Shown here: positions 46,640 to 64,000 of the stretch, piece after piece
How the letters are laid out: each line of letters begins with the position of its first letter
Position numbering within the stretch: position 1 is the stretch's first letter
Assembly (NCBI GenBank): GCA_000149265.1
Contig: CH002344.1
Span: forward strand, 720,414-784,413
Direction of reading: 5' to 3'
DNA length: 64,000 bases
From: Ciona savignyi
Lineage: Eukaryota; Chordata; Ascidiacea; Phlebobranchia; Cionidae
The notes under the pieces: generated by a model
What the model was told of the DNA's origin: nothing
What the model saw: the letters and a program-made list of their open reading frames with translations, nothing else
The model's database searches: none
Program-made: the position numbers and the translations under genes

Positions 46640-46790
46640 GGATAGGATAGGATATTCAGGATAGGATAGGATAGGATATTCATGTTTATCCCCGTGAATG
46701 GGAAAACCCCAGGGGTTATCACACGGGCAATCGTGCCCGTATGATTGCCCGTATGTTAACCCCCCTGGTTTCCCTATCTTATCCTAAGTT
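46640..46790. repeat. Head-to-head SINE tail fragments forming an inverted repeat
   Basis: A reverse tail fragment ('ggataggatattcatgttta' to 'cacacgggcaatcg') meets a forward fragment ('gattgcccgtatgttaaccc' to 'ctatcttatcctaag'). The two halves are complementary and could fold into a long hairpin. Confidence 0.75.
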
Positions 46791-46872
46791 GTTGGAAATG
46801 AACTGTAACTAGTGTTAGTTTTTATCCTGATGACTAAGTGATAGCCAAAGTCAATATATAAAGTACAAACAA

Positions 46873-49800
46873 TTATAATTGCATCACCTTAAGAAATGCT
46901 TCAATTTTCCTTTGCAGATGGTGAATGGTCAAGCCAAGTTTACCATATTCCACTTTATCTCTTTTGCAGTATGCTTGGAGGTTGTTATCGTGTGTTTGAT
47001 TGTAGGTGGTTTGAAGCTGACGCAAATCCCCAAGCAAGAGGTGCATTGAACAAGTCAGTTGGTTCACCAATACATCGTTACGAACGACATTCTTGTGCTC
47101 AGGATACTGATGATTAATTAATATTAGAAATTTAAGAATTATAATATTGAGTTTAGACCATGATGATATTTATTATGTGTTGGTCGCTATTAGTAATACA
47201 CCAGTTTTATGCCACCAGTTACATGGCACCAGTTACAGCTGTTAGTAGGGCAAATTCAGTTTATTGTTGCAGTTTTGATCAATTGCTTTTATTTGGTCGT
47301 CATTCTTTGCGTTTATGGTGTTCTATAGCTTCGGCAGAAAGCTCTTTATGCCATTCCAAATTTGTGATTGCTTTTGCTTTTGCTATGGTTGATATTAAAA
47401 CATCATGGCACATTTTGTTGGGGACAAACTCCCCTAATTAAAAAAAATGATATTTTTACAACCGCAAGGATGAGCAGCATTTTGCGGTTTCCGATTTAAC
47501 TATGGTTGTCGTGGTCTAGTGGGTATGTATTAGTGACTTGTATAAATTGGATTTGGATATGTCAACGTATTTTAATTCTTGGAATGGACACTCTTAAAAA
47601 ATGAGTCATTATCCTGGAACCATGATAATTTTACAGATCAGCAATTGGTAAGAGACAATTAAAAAAAAAAATAAGAAAAATTTCAGTCTGTGGATACAGA
47701 CAGACATTATATAAGTATTGGTTTATACTATTTTCCAACAAGTGTTAACCAACCGGCCATCAATTGGTTTTACAACTTACTTCATTAAGGATACATTCCA
47801 GTCTCCTTTTCTCTTTATCAAGCTGTGTTTCTAAATCTTCAATTTTTTGGGAAAGATTTTCCAAACTTAGATTGGGCTTTGCTTCTCTGAATATTCATAT
47901 AAACAAGGGTCGGTAATGTTGGATAAATGTTCTAAGATTGAGTGACACATTTCACAATAAGCATAAGGAGAAAATTTAGATTAATAAAACAGTCCTAAAG
48001 AAAGATTCTGGACTTTAAATTACTCAACTATTTAAAACTTTGGTAATTGCATTAGAAATAAGGAATAGTATAGGATATTAATGGTCATGGTTATCCCCGT
48101 GAATGGGAAAGGGGGTTAACACACGGCAATTGTCAGATCACCTCGCACCCACCGTCAGGTAACCGGAGCTAATTGCAGTGTGTTGTATATGATTCACACG
48201 TTCCTTTAATTTAGTAGAATCCATTAAGCCGCTGGGTTGAGGCAATGTTTTTTTGTTGGATTTTAGAGACACAGTTTTGTTTTAAATTAAGTCACATTAG
48301 CGTTTTAGCATACCTGGTTTTTGATGATTTTTTCGAAATTTGTAGATCTCTTTCTATAGTGATTGGCAGTCTGTTCAAAGTCTCCGAAAAACAATCTGCG
48401 TTCAGCGCTCTGAGCATGTTTTCCTGGTCAGATTCCTCCCGATGAAATTCTTCGTTTATGGAATCTAAAAGTTTAAACATTAATTTATAGAAGGGCTGCA
48501 AATTAATGGTTAATTTGATTAACGGTTAACTGATGTAACAATAATCGGTTAACCGATTGCACTACAACATACAATGTATATATTTTTTTTTATTTTCATA
48601 AAACACAATATAAATCATGACGTTTGATTGTATCATCTTCATGAAAGAAATAATGCATATGAGTGATATGGCTTCCACTTACAAGGTTGTAAAACTGCTT
48701 TAACATGACTGCAGGTTTTAATGTTCCCAGAACTTCCTTTTTCCTATCTACTACCAGGTTGACTTTGTTTTCGAGCATGAATTTAATATCTAGAGTTGAG
48801 AATCGTGGCTCTTGCAAAAACAGCTCAGAAAGGCCAATTTTGGTGTTTATTAAGCCATGCCCAGATATATTGCATTAATTATCATAAGCGTGTTTGGTCA
48901 TGGTTGCAATCGCAAGTAATCTAGAATAAAAAATTAACAATCTGTGACGGAGCTTGAATTTGTTGGAGTCTCAATAGATAGGGACTTCAGGTCAGATTTA
49001 GTGCTAGTCAAAGCACCCGAACAGCACAAACAAAATACCTTAATCCCTACAGCTTAAACCAAGAACCTGTCCTGACAGTAGCGCTATGCTTAAAATCACA
49101 TCGCCGTGTATATGTAATTGTTTGTACCATATGCAGGAATCAGTAGTGGTCGTTTAAAAACTAATAATTACCTGCACCACCCACTCTTACAGCAGTAGCT
49201 ATTGACAGAATATTTTTCCAAAAATCCAAGTGAATTTTCTCCGGTGCTTTGCCCTGATGGAGATAAGAACATTCTAGATAGTTGAATTGTGGGCCTCGCT
49301 TTTAATTAGAGGCTGAATTTATTTCAATGTTAGTATAGTTATCTTCAATGAAGGAATCATAGTGATTTCACCCAATTGTTTTTTATATTGTGTTCTATAA
49401 TGATTTATTAAATTATTATTAATTCCTAAGAGGAAACAGGATATATGATAGGATATTTATGTTTATCCCCGTGAATTGGAAAACTAAGGGGGTTACCACA
49501 TGGGCAATCGTCAGATCAAGTATTTTATCCTCTCCAATTATCATAGTCAAACTATATGTTCTTGGGACAGAAAAAGTAAAATACCCGGATGAGGTCAAAG
49601 TCTTTAGGTCCACAGATGCAGAGATGCTGCGAGGAAATCTCGGTTAAAAGTTGAACGCGTCCATCAATTTCTAGCTTCGATGCATTCAATCGCTTCGATT
49701 CGTAATTGTGTATTGTTTCTGACAACTCGTTATCAATGCTGGAAAGACAATGTAAAAGTTATTAATAACTGTAATGATAGGACAATGTGTTGTGATGTTA

Positions 49801-51107
49801 CTTAAAGGTTAAGCAGCAGACAAACCTAAGAATTAGTATATCAACAAAACAAAAAAAAATTGACAGAAAAATATCACGAAAGTGAATAGTATACACGTAG
49901 GTGTTGTGGCCAAAATTTGAAACCTATACATGAGGTGTAAAAAAAACATTTTTGAAGTCACCGCTTGTTTCATAAATATGAGAAATATGTTAGTTGCAAA
50001 TTGAATAAACCGAAATGTGCAAGTCATATTGTTTTTTTTAGCTCTTGATTTGTATAGGGGTCCTTCATTAATGAAACTCTTACTTTTGACTGAGGTTAAC
50101 CAACATAAAGTGCATTAAAGCAACTCAAAACCTTGAAATACTGGTATTTTTTCTTCTGTATTTTTAATATTTGCATAAGGTTTAAATCTATTAATAAAGT
50201 AATTTGTGCATATGTAGAGGTAGTGGATACTGAATAATTAAAGTTTAGAGAGCTTCTCAAACTTTTAAGCTTGCCACCCCTTTTAAATTTATTAACATTT
50301 TCTGTGCCCTTCTGCACTTTTAAAATCGTTAACAGATTAAAAATATATACAATAGATTTTTACCCCTATCCTGTATTACTATCCAGTTAAAAGCGAGATT
50401 GGAACCAGCCACTTGCATTTGTATATGACTCTTACTGACATTAACCGGATCAAAGCTTATATAAAGTGGAATACTGACCATGAAATAACCCAAGCAAGTA
50501 ACTGCATTCGTTGAGGACTTGGGTTCAACAGAAATTGGATAAGATACGACGCGTCAATGTTTTCTGTGAACGGGCAGTCTAAGACCTGTAAAACATACAG
50601 ATGAGTGTAACTTGTAAGATTCTATATACCTTCTCAAATATGTCAAAAAATAATGTAGGGAAAGTCAACTTCCCACAGCCCATGGCCAAATAAAAAGTAT
50701 GAAAATGTCAAGCATGCCAGGACCCTCTGATTGGATACGCATTTTATACCTTAACTGGTGTCATGCATTTTAGTGGACAAAAATATCGTTTCATGTTTTG
50801 GATGTCTTTTTCTGGTCAAAAACAATGATGCTTTCCAGGCTGGACCTTACATAGAAGGTTTTATAATAAAGTTAGCACAAATTGACTTTTCTAACAGGTC
50901 AATTTATGGTACAACATGATTACTAAAAAAAATACCACCCACTTATTATAAGAAATGTTTACCACCCATAGAAAACTATACCACCAACTTATTATAAAAC
51001 TATACCACCCACAATAGCCTCATTTTTTAATTAAGTTTTAATAAAATATTTAGAGTTACCTCGAACATTTCCAGCAACGAAGTTGCAAAATCCATATTGA
51101 CATCCAT
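46873..51107 (-). CDS. HAUS7: HAUS augmin-like complex subunit 7
   Basis: Eight minus-strand exons: 51107-51060, 50585-50479, 49738-49585, 49253-49172, 48810-48683, 48495-48314, 47886-47781 and 47106-46873. All joins are GT-AG and in phase, giving 346 residues; human HAUS7 is 368. Recognition rests on LDCPFTENI followed by a QFLLNPSPQRMQLLAWVIS stretch near the N-terminus, LCICGPKDFDLIR, and an exon rich in coiled-coil heptads (LENLSQKIEDLETQLDKEKR). HAUS7 is part of augmin, which binds spindle microtubules and recruits gamma-tubulin for branching nucleation in mitosis. The C-terminal exon could instead end at the AAG|GTGATG donor-like site near 46890 and continue further; I chose the in-frame stop. 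The exon 5 acceptor (GCAAG|AG) is the least certain boundary. Confidence 0.82.
47300..47433 (-). other. Possible alternative exon or pseudogene fragment in HAUS7 intron 7
   Basis: A good acceptor (T-run then TTAG) at 47434-47435 opens a 44-codon frame, beginning EFVPNKMCHDVL and ending with a stop at 47300, that reads like real helical protein. Its phase does not match the HAUS7 exon 7 donor (phase 0), in which case a 12-codon tail results. It could be an alternative end, a stray exon or chance. Confidence 0.3.
48067..48250 (-). mobile_element. tRNA-derived SINE, partial
   Basis: Reverse copy from 'aggatattaatggtcatggt' to 'ccgctgggttgaggcaatg', truncated before the head. It lies between HAUS7 exons 6 and 7, 64 bases below the exon 6 donor. 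Confidence 0.82.
49445..49520 (-). mobile_element. tRNA-derived SINE tail fragment
   Basis: Only the tail and adjacent body remain ('ataggatatttatgttta' to 'gggcaatcgtcagatca'). It ends about 65 bases from the donor of HAUS7 exon 3. Confidence 0.8.
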
Positions 51108-52351
51108 TCTTTTATTAATAAATTATAGAAAACCGTTTTGCTGTTGCAGTAACTGCTAAATGTAACAAAGAAGTGTTGGTTATAAGCATTTAAAGATTCT
51201 TTGCTTTTCAAAAAAATAACATACTTAAAATATTCACAGTCCGCAGATTAGTCCGGTGGGATAGTGCGTCGCCGTTTAGGCAATTGGTTGCAGGTACAAA
51301 ACTGGTCGCTAGCTAGTCGGTTGTGTCCACTTAACAGACATTGCCTAATCCCATCAGATTAATGGGTTCTACTAAATTAAAGGAACGTGTGAATCATACA
51401 CAACACACTGCAAAAGCTCCGGTAACCCGACAGTGGGCGCGAGGTAACTGACGATTGCCCGTGTGTTTACGATTGCCTGTACGTTAACCCCCTTGGTTTT
51501 CCTATTCACGGATCACGGGGATAAACGTAAATGTCCTATGCCTATCCTAAATTTATGTGAAATTGATTGTTTAACTTTTTAATAGTTTTCTTTCACTTAT
51601 ACGTTAAATCATATTAACTGGAGTTAGGAAATTGAATTGGCGCCATTTTTAACCTTATCACCCGTTTGTTTACTTTTTCGTATTTGGTACGGTTAATTCC
51701 CCTACAGGGTTGCCGTATAAAAAATAAGTATTACTGCTAAAATTTTACGAACAAAATTGGTTTTAATTTTAAGTTAACCTTTCAGGTTAGCAAAAGTGTA
51801 GTTTGTTCTCAAACCGATCTGGCAAATTTACAAATAAGGATATACAAAAGGGGTCTTATTTTTTATTTAATATTGTCCCTTTTCTAAAAATAACTCCCAT
51901 GATTAATATTATTAAAACCGATAGTAGTAATAAAAACGTACGCTAAAAATATTATATTTTGTACATTGATCTTTCGACCCATGGTCGTATTTGCACATGA
52001 AAGTTTCGATGACGTCATTTTAGAGGATTTGTCAGCTGGTCGCTGTGTCGGTTGTTGCCAACATGTCACAATACTGGTTGTTTTTGTATTGTTATAAGGC
52101 GTTCTGCCACAAACTTGTTATTTCTCTCTATAAATAAACAGCACGGTCAAATTTAAGTTTGAAAATAAATAGCATGTTTTATTAACAACTTAAATTTGTG
52201 TTCACAGTGTCAGTGTTTAGTTTAATAAATCTCCCAATTAAATTATTAAACTGAAATAACTGTTTAACCAGGATAAAAAGAGGAAAAAAACATATTTTTA
52301 ATGGCATATAACTAGTTCTACATTTTTCATTTATCATTCTAATCTTCAAAA
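51108..52351. promoter_or_regulatory. Shared divergent spacer of HAUS7 and TBC1D23
   Basis: About 1.24 kb between two divergent start codons. A forward SINE occupies 51238-51547. No specific promoter motif can be assigned from sequence alone; I infer both promoters are here because no upstream coding exon is needed for either model. Confidence 0.45.
51238..51547 (+). mobile_element. tRNA-derived SINE
   Basis: Forward copy with head 'gattagtccggtgggatag' and B-box-like 'ggttgcaggtacaaaactgg'. A short internal duplication of the 'gattgcccgtgtgt' block lies near the 3' end. The element begins about 130 bases upstream of the HAUS7 start codon. Confidence 0.87.
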
Positions 52352-63702
<11,351 letters not shown>

Positions 63703-63745
63703 GTATAGGATATTCATGTTTTATCCCTGTGAATGGGAAAATGTG
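63703..63745 (-). mobile_element. SINE tail fragment at a splice donor
   Basis: Reverse tail 'ataggatattcatgtttta' then 'tccctgtgaatgggaaaa' begins at the donor of TBC1D23 exon 7, so the GTATAG donor bases look SINE-derived. Confidence 0.78.
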
Positions 63746-63837
63746 GGATCATTATCACCCTAGGCGGTTATCAAACAATCCTTTAGTGAAATTTTCATTT
63801 TCAACCCATCAAGCTAAGTTTTTGCCCACAAGCCTTT

Positions 63838-63910
63838 TTCGACCGATTAGTCTGGTTGGTAAGTGCAACGCCTCTCAACTGAAAGGCTGTATAAAACTGT
63901 CACTAGACTG
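63838..63910 (+). mobile_element. SINE head relic
   Basis: Degraded forward head: 'cgaccgattagtctggttgg' followed by 'ctctcaactgaaaggctg'. It is separated from the tail fragment at 63703 and is probably an independent or rearranged copy. Confidence 0.6.
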
Positions 63911-64000
63911 GTTTACTCAAGTGAAAAAAAAGTGGGGGAGTTATTAAAAAAAGAGTTATCACTCTAGTAATCATTACATGTCAGATTACCTCCCTCTCTT

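Larger units (their letters stand above)
44509..46872. other. SINE-rich convergent spacer
   Basis: Between the 3' ends of the GPCR (+) and HAUS7 (-) genes. Much of it is SINE: a degraded forward relic at about 44735-44935, reverse copies at 45068-45351 and 45567-45858, a forward copy at 46410-46639 and an inverted cluster to about 46790, plus a short hAT element. No exon seen. Confidence 0.7.

Noticed and set aside
47160..47441. Plus-strand 93-codon frame with hydrophobic start
   Set aside because: No splice or homology support; it overlaps the more protein-like minus-strand frame and HAUS7 intron 7.
47500..47570. tRNA-like start 'gtcgtggtctagtgggta'
   Set aside because: No matching B-box or acceptor stem downstream.

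Overview
The window is animal nuclear DNA: AT-rich, with intron-split genes, GT-AG splice sites, single copies of conserved metazoan genes and a dense load of short interspersed repeats. Compact genes with small introns, together with a tRNA-headed SINE carrying an ATCCT-type tail and small MITEs, suggest a tunicate, most likely a Ciona sea squirt. The species call is inference. I joined exons by reading frame and splice phase, so several models are complete, phase-consistent predictions.

Layout, left to right: (1) the 7TM part of an LGR-type GPCR entering from the left edge (+, 2-1126); (2) a five-exon short-chain dehydrogenase of the HSDL1/HSD17B12 family (-, 3230-8228) that has lost nearly all its catalytic residues; (3) a complete 11-exon makorin E3 ubiquitin ligase (+, 10266-21130); (4) an orphan rhodopsin-type GPCR with a secreted Cys-containing ectodomain (-, 25096-27864); (5) a STAND (NB-ARC-like) NTPase with a helical/TPR-like tail (+, 32767-37005); (6) a second orphan GPCR in five visible exons (+, about 41610-44508); (7) HAUS7, an augmin subunit, in eight exons (-, 46873-51107); (8) TBC1D23, the first seven exons, running off the right edge (+, from 52352). 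HAUS7 and TBC1D23 are divergent across about 1.2 kb. There is no sign of operons or a shared pathway; the genes are unrelated housekeeping, receptor and possible immune functions.

Mobile DNA explains most of the rest. One tRNA-derived SINE family has over 20 copies or fragments in both orientations, several touching splice sites. A short MITE family with GGGGAAAACTAAAAGG-type ends has six copies. A SINE-like repeat ending near a GGCCGC box occurs in two subfamilies. Short hAT-type elements include copies with 8-bp target duplications, and a complete 2.76-kb non-autonomous hAT element with a perfect 24-bp inverted repeat sits in TBC1D23 intron 2 and carries its own satellite array.

The most unusual signals are the well-preserved but catalytically dead dehydrogenase; tandem arrays that multiply splice-donor-like (makorin) or splice-acceptor-like (TBC1D23) sequences; SINEs that appear to supply or abut TBC1D23 splice sites; and two orphan GPCRs lacking the usual TM3-ECL2 cysteines.
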